A stretch of 64,000 nucleotides of DNA, taken from contig CAZLBP010000011.1 of the NCBI GenBank assembly GCA_964557855.1, forward strand, positions 42,664 through 106,663, read 5' to 3'. This DNA comes from JAJRZL01 sp964557855 (GTDB lineage: Bacteria > Zixibacteria > MSB-5A5 > GN15 > FEB-12). This document shows positions 53,173 to 61,240 of this stretch, in pieces. Each line of letters begins with the position of its first letter. Within the stretch, counting starts at the first letter, position 1. The notes below the pieces were generated by a model. The model saw only the letters and a list, made by a program, of their open reading frames with translations, had not been told where the DNA came from and did not search any database. The translations under genes were made by a program, and so were the position numbers.

Positions 53173-54017
53173 AGAAGATAGCGCTCGGTCGCGGGCTGGA
53201 AGCCTTAATTCCGATAGAATCATCTATAAATGAGGACCGGGGGGCGACGGTCACGGTGGCGACAGACCGCATCAGTCCGAATCCGTTCCAGCCGAGGCAG
53301 AAGTTCGATCCGGAGCGTCTGGCGCAGCTGGCCGACTCGCTCAAGCGGAACGGGGTCATGCAGCCCCTCATTGTAAAGAATAATGGGTCCGGTTTTACTA
53401 TTATTGCAGGAGAGCGGCGCCTGCGGGCGGCGCGCCTGGCCGGCCTGGCGCAGGTCCCGGTGGTGGTGCGCAACGATATCGAGGACAACCGGATGCTGGA
53501 GCTGGCCCTGGTGGAGAATCTGCAGCGGGAAGACTTGAACCCGATGGAGACGGCCGACGGGTACCGGACGCTGATGGAGCGATGTCAGCTGACGCAGCAG
53601 GAGCTGGCAGAGACGGTCGGCAAGAGCCGGGCGGCAGTGGCTAATGTGTTGCGTCTGCTCCAGCTGCCGGAATCGATTCAGCGCCTCGTGCGCGACGGGC
53701 GGCTGAGTGAGGGACACGCGCGGTCCATACTGGCTCTGGGCAACGAAACGGATATGCTGCGACTGGCGCATCGTATAGTAGATGATGAACTCTCCGTCAG
53801 AGATGCCGAGGCGGCCGTGACGAAGACGCGTAAGGGCCGGCCGGCAAAACGTCGCCGCCTCCCGGAGCTGGCCGAGGCGGAGTCGGTGCTGAAGCGGATT
53901 CTCGGGACGGCGGTCCATATCAAACCGGGTCGGAAGAAGGGTCGTATAGAAATTGAATACTATGGTAACGAGGACCTCAATCGGCTGCTGGAGCTGCTGC
54001 AGCGGGTGAACGGGTAA
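53169..54017 (+). CDS. parB: Chromosome-partitioning protein ParB
   Basis: A 282-residue CTPase/DNA-clamp. The N-terminal LGRGLEALIP is the ParA-activating region. The CTP-binding motif AGERRLRAARLAGLAQVP lies near residues 78-95 and ALVENLQREDLNPMETADGY follows. The HTH (about 135-160) is TQQELAETVGKSRAAVANVLRLLQLP. Two perfect parS sites 1.4 and 3.4 kb upstream are its expected loading sites. Confidence 0.95.
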   Translation: MKKIALGRGLEALIPIESSINEDRGATVTVATDRISPNPFQPRQKFDPERLAQLADSLKRNGVMQPLIVKNNGSGFTIIAGERRLRAARLAGLAQVPVVVRNDIEDNRMLELALVENLQREDLNPMETADGYRTLMERCQLTQQELAETVGKSRAAVANVLRLLQLPESIQRLVRDGRLSEGHARSILALGNETDMLRLAHRIVDDELSVRDAEAAVTKTRKGRPAKRRRLPELAEAESVLKRILGTAVHIKPGRKKGRIEIEYYGNEDLNRLLELLQRVNG

Positions 54018-54019
54018 GA

Positions 54020-54805
54020 ATGGGTCAGGCGAAGTATGTGACAATCATGATGGTCCCGGACGGCGCCGACCGTAGCCGCGGAATTCGGGTGCGGACCTGG
54101 CAGTTGCGCCTGCTCGCCATCGTGCTCGTTTTGATCGTGCTCGGCATAATTATTTTCTTCTCGGCTTATTCCAAGGTTATTGCCCGCGCCGTGATGACCG
54201 ATAAACTGAAAGCGGAGAACGAACGGTTGAAGCGCTATTACTTCAAGGTGCAATTGCTCGAAGAGAACCTGAAACAGACGCGGGAGATCGTGACTCGCCT
54301 CACACAGCTGGCGGGTATCGATTACGAATTCGCGGAGCTTCCGGATGATTCGACTATTTTTGCAAGTCTCGAACAACAGTCGCCGGCGGTGATCAGCCGG
54401 TCGGGCGGTAATGACTTCACGGTACCCGATGGTCTCCCTATTCAGGGTTTTGTTACCCAGGGTTTCGAAATATCCGATCCCGATCGTTTTCATCCGGGAA
54501 TTGACATTGCCTGCGCGGTTGGTACGCCGGTTTTGGCGACAGCAGCCGGTGAAGTGGTATACTCGCAGTACGATACGACGTACGGCAATATGATGATTAT
54601 TCGTCACAGTGACAGTGTGACAACCGTTTACGGGCACAATGATACGTTGCTGGCGGGTGTCGGGCAGGCGGTTCCGGCCGGGGCGAGGATCGCATTGTCC
54701 GGAAATACCGGCAAGTCAACTGCCCCTCACCTACATTATGAGGTACGACTTAACGAGAAACCCATTAATCCGATGGAAAGTTTGAACCATGATCAAGAAG
54801 AATGA
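54020..54805 (+). CDS. M23-family (LytM-like) peptidoglycan endopeptidase
   Basis: A 261-residue protein. An N-terminal membrane helix (about residues 29-50) and a coiled-coil segment (60-95) precede the M23 domain (about 135-258). The catalytic set is intact: His158 and Asp162 in HPGID, and His237 and His239 in HLHYEVR, the GGHxHxE-type site. It starts 2 bases after parB and overlaps the bactofilin gene by 17 bases. M23-bactofilin pairs commonly shape the cell wall, with the bactofilin scaffold positioning the hydrolase. Confidence 0.9.
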   Translation: MGQAKYVTIMMVPDGADRSRGIRVRTWQLRLLAIVLVLIVLGIIIFFSAYSKVIARAVMTDKLKAENERLKRYYFKVQLLEENLKQTREIVTRLTQLAGIDYEFAELPDDSTIFASLEQQSPAVISRSGGNDFTVPDGLPIQGFVTQGFEISDPDRFHPGIDIACAVGTPVLATAAGEVVYSQYDTTYGNMMIIRHSDSVTTVYGHNDTLLAGVGQAVPAGARIALSGNTGKSTAPHLHYEVRLNEKPINPMESLNHDQEE

Positions 54806-55220
54806 CTTCGATGAAACGGAAGGTCCAATGAATACGATTATTGGCAAAGACACGGTTATCACCGGTACCGTCGATGTAAAAGGCGCCCTTCGAGTTGACG
54901 GATCGGTCAAAGGGAAGATCATCTGTTCCGATTGTGTGACGATAGGTTCCAGCGGCACCGTTGAGGCGGAAATAGAATCGAAGACAGCCGTCGTTGCCGG
55001 TCGCCTGCTGGGCAATATCAATGGCAGTGAGAAGGTCGAATTGCAGAAAGATTGCGAGATGGACGGTGATTTGAGGACAAAGTCACTGGTTATCGAGCAG
55101 GGAGCGGTATTCTGCGGCGCCTGCAACATGAAGGACACCAAGCCGGACCTGGGCTTTTTGACTCCGGAGAAGAAGGAGCAGAAAGATCTGAATGCGGAAA
55201 AGAAAGAAATAAAGAAATGA
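54789..55220 (+). CDS. Bactofilin
   Basis: A 143-residue polymer-forming cytoskeletal protein. The beta-helix core (about residues 18-115) has repeated hydrophobic-Gly turns: IIGKDTVITGTVDVKGALRVDGSVKGKI, CVTIGSSGTVEAEI, VVAGRLLGNI, ELQKDCEMDGDL. The tail is Lys/Glu-rich. It overlaps the M23 peptidase gene and lies in the parAB operon, an arrangement seen in several phyla, where bactofilin can link chromosome segregation and wall synthesis. Confidence 0.93.
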   Translation: MIKKNDFDETEGPMNTIIGKDTVITGTVDVKGALRVDGSVKGKIICSDCVTIGSSGTVEAEIESKTAVVAGRLLGNINGSEKVELQKDCEMDGDLRTKSLVIEQGAVFCGACNMKDTKPDLGFLTPEKKEQKDLNAEKKEIKK

Positions 55221-55637
55221 CTTATTAACAAAGCCGGATGGTGTGTGGAAAAATCTTCCAAAATGTGGATAATCCCTTATCTTCATAGTTGGCAATGAAA
55301 TAAGTCCGGTAAAGAAGGACCAAATCAGGGCTTTTATCCACAAGTACAGCCCAATTATAAGTTTTTGATTAGCAAACGGTTAGTTCTGCAGGGGTACAGC
55401 GTTCCATCAACGTACAAAGGTCTAGCGGTTAAATTACAGTGATTTCAAGGGCTTTTCCTCATTTGTGTTGACAGTTGACTATGAGACTTGCATTCCGGCG
55501 GTTCAAGTGTTAAGATAGGCCACCGCGGATTATCTATGCCGTTTGAGTTATAAGAACATAAGGAAACGATCCGGGTATAAACCAGTTAAAGACTGCAGAT
55601 TTAACGATAGTCCCGCAAACCTATTCCGGAGGTATAC
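55221..55637. other. Candidate chromosomal replication origin region
   Basis: A 417-base non-coding gap after parAB-bactofilin. It holds two perfect DnaA boxes, TGTGGATAA at 55264-55272 (minus orientation) and TTATCCACA at 55334-55342, plus a one-mismatch TGTGGAAAA at about 55244-55252, all within 100 bases. An AT-rich stretch follows (about 55355-55380, 55430-55445). The position beside parAB, two parS sites and mnmG-rsmG is typical for oriC. dnaA is not in the window. Confidence 0.55.
55488..55516 (+). promoter_or_regulatory. Possible promoter for moxR
   Basis: TTGCAT (55488-55493) and TAAGAT (55511-55516) with a 17-base spacer, about 120 bases before the start. Confidence 0.35.
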
Positions 55638-56645
55638 ATGCCCACCACCGATACAGTGTCCGACATCACGGCAGTTGAGAATCTCAATGCTGCGTACAAG
55701 AGAATCTCCTCAGAACTGGGAAAGGTTATAATCGGTCAAAAAGAAGTCATAGATCAACTGCTTATTTCGCTTCTTTCATCCGGACATTGTCTTCTGGTCG
55801 GTGTCCCCGGGCTGGCCAAAACACTTCTTATATCGACTCTGGCACAGGTGCTGAATCTCAAGTTCAACCGGATTCAGTTCACCCCGGATTTGATGCCCTC
55901 TGATATCACCGGAACGGAGATAATCGAGGAGGACCATTCCACCGGTAAGCGCCAGTTCCGTTTCGTGAAGGGGCCCGTTTTTGCCAATATTATCCTGGCA
56001 GACGAAGTTAACCGCACTCCCCCGAAAACGCAGGCCGCCTTGCTGCAAGCGATGCAGGAGCACGAAGTTACGGCCGCCGGGGAAACATTCACCCTGGATG
56101 AGCCCTTTTTCGTGCTAGCTACGCAGAACCCGATCGAACAGGAAGGGACCTATCCCCTGCCGGAAGCCCAACTGGATCGCTTCATGTTTAACGTTTTCGT
56201 CGACTACCCGTCGGATGTGGAAGAGCGCGATATCGTGAAGGCTACCACTGCCATTCTCGATTACCAACTGGACAAAGTGCTGGGAGCGGAAGACATCATC
56301 GGATTCCAGAAGCTGGTTCGTCGGGTTCCGGTATCGGATCATCTGGTTGAGTATGCCGTGGATCTTGTCCGCGCCACTCGCCCACCGGAAAAGGATGCGC
56401 CGGAGTTCGTGAAGAACTGGGTTAACTGGGGCGCCGGACCGCGTGCTTCACAATATCTCATTCTGGCAGCCAAAACCAAGGCTATTCTCGATGGCCGACC
56501 CACTCCCGGTCCGGAGGATGTCCGTTTTGCTGCTTATCCCGTTTTGCGCCACCGTATTGTGACATCGTTTAATGCCGAGGCGGACGGTGTCGACACGATG
56601 GAAATCATCAAGCGGATTCTGGATGCGGTGAAAGAGAAATCATGA
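55638..56645 (+). CDS. MoxR-type AAA+ ATPase
   Basis: A 335-residue ATPase. Walker A is GVPGLAKT (residues 55-62) and Walker B is ILADEVNRTPPKTQAALLQAMQE. FVLATQNPIEQEGTYPLPEAQLDRF and GPRASQYLILAAK are standard for the family. ATG 55638 has GGAGG upstream. MoxR ATPases act as chaperones with vWA/DUF58 proteins; the DUF58 gene here is 3.7 kb downstream, separated by unrelated genes and repeats, where most genomes have it adjacent. Confidence 0.92.
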   Translation: MPTTDTVSDITAVENLNAAYKRISSELGKVIIGQKEVIDQLLISLLSSGHCLLVGVPGLAKTLLISTLAQVLNLKFNRIQFTPDLMPSDITGTEIIEEDHSTGKRQFRFVKGPVFANIILADEVNRTPPKTQAALLQAMQEHEVTAAGETFTLDEPFFVLATQNPIEQEGTYPLPEAQLDRFMFNVFVDYPSDVEERDIVKATTAILDYQLDKVLGAEDIIGFQKLVRRVPVSDHLVEYAVDLVRATRPPEKDAPEFVKNWVNWGAGPRASQYLILAAKTKAILDGRPTPGPEDVRFAAYPVLRHRIVTSFNAEADGVDTMEIIKRILDAVKEKS

Positions 56646-56713
56646 TCGGTGCCCGACATTCGGTTAGATCACCCTTAGTCAGTTAAGCTCATCTTGCGGA
56701 TTTACTGTTTCCC

Positions 56714-57169
56714 ATGCTGCAAAACGTGAGTCTGGCCAATCTCCCTCCTTACGGCAAGCTGTTTGTCGGTATATTCACCACGCTGATGCTGTTCGTCTGC
56801 CTTTGGGCGGTGCTTATATTCTATGTCGAAAAGGGGATGATTGTCGACAATGAGCATCATCCTGAGAGTCAGCCGGATTTTGAGCACAACGTGGGATTGG
56901 CGCATACGCATATCAATGGGCAGACGTTGCTGTTCTTTGCGATCGGGCTCGTGTTCGTCTTCTCGTCCACTGCCCGCAAAACCAAGAAACTGTGTCTCTG
57001 GCTTTTTGGGGTTTCGGTTCTGGCGCATGTGGTAGGTTTGACCAGTGAGGGGTACCATTGGGTTTTCGATGATCTTCTCGCTGTAAGTGGAGTTATTATT
57101 CTCGTGGTTATCATCTTCATGGCGTTCCGGATATTCGTGGATTTGGGCAAACGGAGACAGGAATCGTGA
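56714..57169 (+). CDS. Hypothetical four-helix membrane protein
   Basis: A 151-residue protein with four predicted helices (about residues 15-38, 70-84, 92-110 and 120-143). The loop after helix 1 is His/Asp-rich (NEHHPESQPDFEHNVGLAHTHINGQ), including HTH, which might bind metal or haem. No family is recognised. It lies 13 bases before the isoaspartyl peptidase frame. Confidence 0.55.
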   Translation: MLQNVSLANLPPYGKLFVGIFTTLMLFVCLWAVLIFYVEKGMIVDNEHHPESQPDFEHNVGLAHTHINGQTLLFFAIGLVFVFSSTARKTKKLCLWLFGVSVLAHVVGLTSEGYHWVFDDLLAVSGVIILVVIIFMAFRIFVDLGKRRQES

Positions 57170-57202
57170 CAATGAGCTTCTTTGATTGTGAGCAAAGTGG
57201 TT

Positions 57203-58180
57203 ATGGCGGAGAATAACGACACGAGTCGCTATGGCATCGTAATTCACGGCGGTGCAGGTACAATCACACGCGACCAGATGACGCCGGAAAAGGAAGACCA
57301 GTACCGCGAGGCGCTGACCGAATCGCTGGAAGCAGGCTTTGGCATTCTGGAAGCCGGTGGTACCGCTCTCAATGCCATTCAGAAGGCGGTCAATGTGATG
57401 GAGGATTCGCCGCTGTTCAATGCGGGCAAGGGGGCGGTGTTTACACATGACGGCAAAAATGAACAGGATGCCTGCATTATGGATGGCGCGACACTCCGCA
57501 CCGGCGCAGTGGGTGGTGTCAGGAGGGTTAAGCGGCCTATCGATCTGGCGCGTTTGATAATGGAGAAAAGCGAGCATGTGTTTATGATCGGGAATGGTGC
57601 TGAGGAGTTTGCTAAGGCGCACGGGATGGAGTTGGTGGACGTTAAGTACTTCCACACCGAACGTCGGTGGCAGCAGCTCCAGAGAGCAATTGAGAGGGAG
57701 AAAACGGGGACGGAGAAGAAAGAGCCGGGGACGTTTCTGGACCATGACAAAACGCTGGGGACGGTAGGTGCGGTGGCGTGGGATAAGCATGGGCATTTGG
57801 CGGTCGCGACATCTTCCGGCGGCATGACGAACAAGCGGTTTGGCCGGGTGGGGGATTCGGCCAGCAATGCCGCCAGCAGTTATGCAAACGACAAGACATG
57901 TGCGGTATCGACCACGGGTCAGGGTGAATACTTCATCCGCGCTGTCACGGCCTATGATGTACATGCGATGATGGAATATAAAGGCTTGTCGCTGAAAGAA
58001 GCGGTGAGGATCGCGATACATGAAAAGCTGACCGCTCTTGGCGGAACGGGTGGGTTGATTGCGATTGACGCGAAGGGCAACTGGACCTGGGCGTTCAATA
58101 CCGAGGGGATGTACCGGGGGCGCAAGATGGCGGGGGGTGAATTGGTCGTGGAGATCTATGAGGAGACTGCACAGCGGTAG
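57203..58180 (+). CDS. Isoaspartyl peptidase/L-asparaginase (Ntn-hydrolase)
   Basis: A 325-residue autoproteolytic enzyme. YGIVIHGGAGTI opens the alpha subunit, and the new N-terminal nucleophile is Thr187 in TLGTVGAVAWD. ATSSGGMTNKRFGRVGDS follows. I prefer ATG 57203 over TTG 57182 because homology starts soon after. It cleaves isoaspartyl dipeptides formed by protein damage, and some homologues have asparaginase activity. Location: cytoplasm, as no signal peptide is seen. Confidence 0.88.
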   Translation: MAENNDTSRYGIVIHGGAGTITRDQMTPEKEDQYREALTESLEAGFGILEAGGTALNAIQKAVNVMEDSPLFNAGKGAVFTHDGKNEQDACIMDGATLRTGAVGGVRRVKRPIDLARLIMEKSEHVFMIGNGAEEFAKAHGMELVDVKYFHTERRWQQLQRAIEREKTGTEKKEPGTFLDHDKTLGTVGAVAWDKHGHLAVATSSGGMTNKRFGRVGDSASNAASSYANDKTCAVSTTGQGEYFIRAVTAYDVHAMMEYKGLSLKEAVRIAIHEKLTALGGTGGLIAIDAKGNWTWAFNTEGMYRGRKMAGGELVVEIYEETAQR

Positions 58181-58240
58181 GCCGAAATCCCCGCAGGGGC
58201 TTCGATAAAGATTGTTCAACTGACTAAGGGACCTTAGACT

Positions 58241-58507
58241 ATGATGTACATGTTAGTTCGCAACAAGGTGCGAGACTTCGATAAGTGGAAACAGGTCTTC
58301 GATGAACAATCGTCGGCGACCGACGCGGCGCAATTGAAACTCGTCAAGATGTGGTGCTCGGTGGAAGATCCGAACGGAGTGTTTTTCATGCTGGAGATCG
58401 GCGACATGGACAAAGCCAAGGCGTTCGTGGCCGACCCGAAGAATGCCGAGGTCGGAGAGCGGGCAGGGGTTATCGACGGCGAGATATACTATGTGGAGGA
58501 GGTGTAG
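58241..58507 (+). CDS. Small protein of dimeric alpha/beta-barrel type
   Basis: An 88-residue protein. The pattern MLVRNKVRDFDKWKQVFDEQ, VKMWCSVEDPNGVFFMLEIGDMDKAKAFV resembles the ferredoxin-like dimeric alpha/beta barrel used by antibiotic-biosynthesis monooxygenase-like and cyclase families. No cofactor or catalytic residue can be assigned. Confidence 0.6.
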   Translation: MMYMLVRNKVRDFDKWKQVFDEQSSATDAAQLKLVKMWCSVEDPNGVFFMLEIGDMDKAKAFVADPKNAEVGERAGVIDGEIYYVEEV

Positions 58508-58804
58508 GCGGACGCGGCGCTTCTGTTTTTCCAATCCATCTGTTGTCCTGTTATTCCCGCACGTCTGCCTGTCATTCCCACATCTCTCAGTGTCATTCCC
58601 GCGAACGCGGGAATCCAGAGAGCACTTCGTTCATACAACAGGTCAATGATGTTCGCGCCGTAGGATGGAGCGGGCTGCCGTATTTCTGGGACTGGACCCC
58701 TGCCTTCGCAGGGGCGCCAGAAAGGGAGCAGGGGTGACACCTTTGATATGTAGGTAGAAATCCCGCTTCGGGTTTCGACAACAACCACAAACAGGAGACA
58801 CAAC
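58508..58804. repeat. Intergenic hairpin repeats
   Basis: CATTCCC-type units recur about every 21 bases around 58551, 58572 and 58594. ATTCCCGCG/CGCGGGAAT (58595-58603, 58606-58614) is a perfect hairpin. A cruciform nests TTTCTGG...CCAGAAA (58683-58722) around CCCCTGC/GCAGGGG (58697-58714). No gene is present. Confidence 0.7.
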
Positions 58805-59143
58805 ATGGACCATCTGATCATCTGGTGCGACCTGAAGGAATCATCGAAAGACCTCGAGTTCAGCCAGGCTATCGACAACTATCTCGGTTATCTCAAGGAG
58901 CAAGGCAAGATCGCCTCGTATACGCTCCTGCGGCGGAAATTCGGGTTCGGTCCGGAGGAACTGGGGGAGTTTCAGATTACTGTCACGGCCGAGAACCTGG
59001 CGCAGCTCGATGATGCGTTCCGGTTGGTGGCGACGCGTACGGGCGAGATAGAACGTCGACATTTTCCGGTTTATTCCGCGGCGAAGAATGTCCGGTCGGC
59101 ATTGTATCGAGATTTCCCGGACCCGGAGCGGCGGGCGATATAG
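58805..59143 (+). CDS. DUF6614-family protein
   Basis: A 112-residue protein. Segments HLIIWCDLKESSKDLEFSQAIDNYLGYLKEQGKIASYTLLRRKFGFGPEELGEFQ and FRLVATRTGEIERRHFPVYSAAKNVRSALYRDFPD match my memory of a widespread small ferredoxin-fold domain family with this domain number. A GGAG lies upstream of the ATG. Its molecular role is not known. Confidence 0.7.
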   Translation: MDHLIIWCDLKESSKDLEFSQAIDNYLGYLKEQGKIASYTLLRRKFGFGPEELGEFQITVTAENLAQLDDAFRLVATRTGEIERRHFPVYSAAKNVRSALYRDFPDPERRAI

Positions 59144-59422
59144 TGGATTCTGAGATCACAGATTGTGATCTTAGCCGGATGCGATATATTGGGGTGCAGC
59201 GTGTTAGAATCTTGAGGTCACAATTTGTGACTTCAGGGCTGGGCATTCGGTGAATTGGTCTGCGGCCAACCATGTCGGCTCCGCGCGCGTTGTTGCACGT
59301 CAAGAAGAGACTGACATTGCGATTAACGTCAGCCATTTTAAAGCTAAGATGGGGTAAGAAGAGAAGGAGTAGTTCGTCGAAGATACAAAGAACCGGCTGG
59401 AGATCAGGGTTCAAATGGAGAA
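59144..59422. other. Intergenic with palindromic motifs resembling decayed ORF6N codons
   Basis: AGATCACA-N3-TGTGATCT (59154-59172) and GGTCACAATTTGTGACTTC (59216-59234) are near-palindromes. A third, similar one (about 59613-59629) lies in the following ORF6N gene, where it encodes GSQIVIL. Read in one frame, the first two give LRSQIVIL and LRSQFVTSG, which resemble ORF6N domain sequence, so remnants of a repeated gene are possible. Confidence 0.45.
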
Positions 59423-59791
59423 TTGATTCCCGCTGATCGGATAGAAAGATCGATCTGTCTTATACGGAAACAGAGAGTTATGCCGGATAAAGACCTGGCG
59501 GATCTGTACGGGATCGAGACCGGAGTATTGAACCAAGCGGTGGCCAGAAACCGCAGCCGCTTTCCCTACGATTTCATGTTTCGATTGTCAAAACTTGAGG
59601 CCGATTCTTTAGGATCACAAATTGTGATCTTAGAAAATGGCCGAGGTAAGCACAGGAAATACAGGCCTTACGTCTTTACCGAGCAGGGAGTAGCAATGCT
59701 TTCGAGTGTTCTGAGAAGTAAGCGGGCCATGAAATCCTCACCCCGCCCTCCGGGCACCCCTTTCCTTCCGAAGGAGAGGGGCCGGGGGTGA
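59423..59791 (+). pseudogene. ORF6N-domain protein, truncated at a repeat
   Basis: About 105 residues match the ORF6N/KilA-N-type domain of phage and mobile-element proteins: IERSICLIRKQRVMPDKDLADLYGIETGVLNQAVARNRSRFPYDFMFRLSKLE, then YVFTEQGVAMLSSVLRSKRAMK. Normal continuation is lost exactly where a 57-bp hairpin repeat begins (about 59738), and the last 17 residues are translated repeat. The start at TTG 59423 has no clear ribosome site, so expression is doubtful. Confidence 0.7.
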
Positions 59792-59792
59792 G
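59738..59792. repeat. CCTCACCCC hairpin repeat, copy 1
   Basis: CCTCACCCCGCCCTCCGG... to ...GGCCGGGGGTGAGG forms a long hairpin. It is nearly identical to 60179-60237, and a decayed copy is at 63309-63362. It abuts the broken ORF6N gene. Confidence 0.85.
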
Positions 59793-59811
59793 GATGGCAG
59801 GATGAGGAGAA

Positions 59812-60177
59812 ATGTACAAGCAGAGACCGAGTCGTGAGATTATATTTCGCGCTCGACAATTGCGAGAGCGACAAACCCACGCCGAACAGATACTTTGGGA
59901 ACATCTTCGCGAGCGTCGGCTGGCCGGGCTGAAGTTCAGGCGGCAACATCCAATTGAAGGGTTCATTGCCGATTTCTATTGTCATGAAGCAAAACTAGTA
60001 GTTGAAGTAGATGGAGCCGTTCATCAAGAAAAGAACCAGGCAGAGCGAGATACCTTGCGGACAGAGGTTCTACAGCGGCTTGAATTGCGTGTGGTGCGGA
60101 TTACGAACAGCGAAGTTGAGACTAAGTTGGAAGGAGTTCTACGCACGATCGCTGACGCGGCTAAGAAATTGAAGTAG
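59812..60177 (+). CDS. DUF559 endonuclease-like protein
   Basis: A 121-residue protein of the DUF559 family, related to very-short-patch-repair type nucleases. It has RARQLRERQTHAEQILWEHLRERRLAGLKFRRQHPIEGFIADFYCHEAKLVVEVDGAVH, with the D-x(n)-E-x-D acidic set typical of the PD-(D/E)XK fold, then RDTLRTEVLQRLELRVVRITN. It lies between two copies of the CCTCACCCC hairpin repeat. Its usual genomic context varies and its function is not established. Confidence 0.85.
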   Translation: MYKQRPSREIIFRARQLRERQTHAEQILWEHLRERRLAGLKFRRQHPIEGFIADFYCHEAKLVVEVDGAVHQEKNQAERDTLRTEVLQRLELRVVRITNSEVETKLEGVLRTIADAAKKLK

Positions 60178-60178
60178 G

Positions 60179-60237
60179 TCCTCACCCCGCCCTCCGGCCA
60201 CCCCTCTCCTTACCAAGGAGAGGGGCCGGGGGTGAGG
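60179..60237. repeat. CCTCACCCC hairpin repeat, copy 2
   Basis: Near-identical to copy 1. With it, this repeat brackets the DUF559 gene in direct orientation. Confidence 0.85.
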
Positions 60238-60304
60238 TTGACTTGACCCGCCCCCATTTCCTCCGTACCATCACCCTACACCGCGAAACTTCGTATAAGG
60301 AACT

Positions 60305-61204
60305 ATGGATACAGATTACAAGAAATACCTCAATCCCGAGATCGTATCGAAGCTCAAGGGCATGGAGCTGCGGGCGCGGATGGTGGTCGAAGGGTTTATT
60401 GCCGGGATGCATAAGTCGCCCTACCACGGCTTTTCGGTCGAGTTCGCCGAGCACCGTCAGTACATGCCCGGCGACAATATCCGCGATATCGACTGGAAAG
60501 TGTACGGCAAAAGCGACCGGTTCTATATCAAGCAGTACGAGGAAGAAACCAACCTCAAGGGCTACCTGCTGCTGGATTGCTCCAAGTCGATGGCGTTCAG
60601 CTCCGGCAGCGACATTCCCAAACACGACTACGCCGGCCTGCTCTGCGGGGCGCTGTCGTACCTGATGCTGCGGCAGCGGGATGCGGTCGGGCTGGTGACG
60701 TTCGATGACAAGATTCGCCGCTACATTCCCCCGCGCTCCAAATCGGGGCATCTGCATGTCATGCTCAACGAAATCGCCAACCAGGGTCCGAGCGAAAGGA
60801 CCGATATCGCGGCCACGCTGCATGAGATGGCGGACCGGATCAAACGTCGGGGGTTGGTGATTATCCTGTCCGACTTGCTCGATGACGCCGAGAAGATTAT
60901 CAGCGGGTTGAAACACTTCCGTTACAACAAGCACGAAGTGATAATTTTCCACATTCTCGATCCCCGCGAGCGGGATTTTGCGTTTCCCCGTGAAGCCGTT
61001 TTCAAGGACATGGAGACCGGCGAGGAGCTGACGACTCTTCCCTACCAGATCAAGAAAGACTATGCCCGGGCGGTGACATCGTTCTCGGGTGAAATCGCAG
61101 CCGCCTGCCGCCAGGCCAATATCGATTATCACCCGATTGACACGGCCACTCCATTTGATAAGGCGCTGTATGCCTTTTTGAGCAAGCGGGAAAGGTTGTA
61201 TTAG
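60305..61204 (+). CDS. DUF58-domain protein (vWA-like partner of MoxR)
   Basis: A 299-residue protein. HGFSVEFAEHRQYMPGDNIRDIDWKVYGKSDRFYIKQYEEE is the DUF58 signature, followed by a vWA-like half with LLLDCSKSMAFSS (degenerate MIDAS, DxSxS) and LVTFDDKIRRYIPPRS. It usually forms an operon with moxR; here 3.7 kb of other genes and repeats separate them. It begins about 65 bases after hairpin repeat copy 2. Confidence 0.88.
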   Translation: MDTDYKKYLNPEIVSKLKGMELRARMVVEGFIAGMHKSPYHGFSVEFAEHRQYMPGDNIRDIDWKVYGKSDRFYIKQYEEETNLKGYLLLDCSKSMAFSSGSDIPKHDYAGLLCGALSYLMLRQRDAVGLVTFDDKIRRYIPPRSKSGHLHVMLNEIANQGPSERTDIAATLHEMADRIKRRGLVIILSDLLDDAEKIISGLKHFRYNKHEVIIFHILDPRERDFAFPREAVFKDMETGEELTTLPYQIKKDYARAVTSFSGEIAAACRQANIDYHPIDTATPFDKALYAFLSKRERLY

Positions 61205-61240
61205 GGGGTTGTTAGCTCAGGAGCTTCTGCCTTGGGCGCT

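Noticed and set aside
56702..58219. Long minus-strand open frame of 505 codons
   Set aside because: It covers two plus-strand genes, one of them an isoaspartyl peptidase with all motifs; it is a shadow.
59150..59240. CRP-like binding sites
   Set aside because: CRP sites are TGTGA-N6-TCACA; these have the half-sites in the opposite order and closer together.
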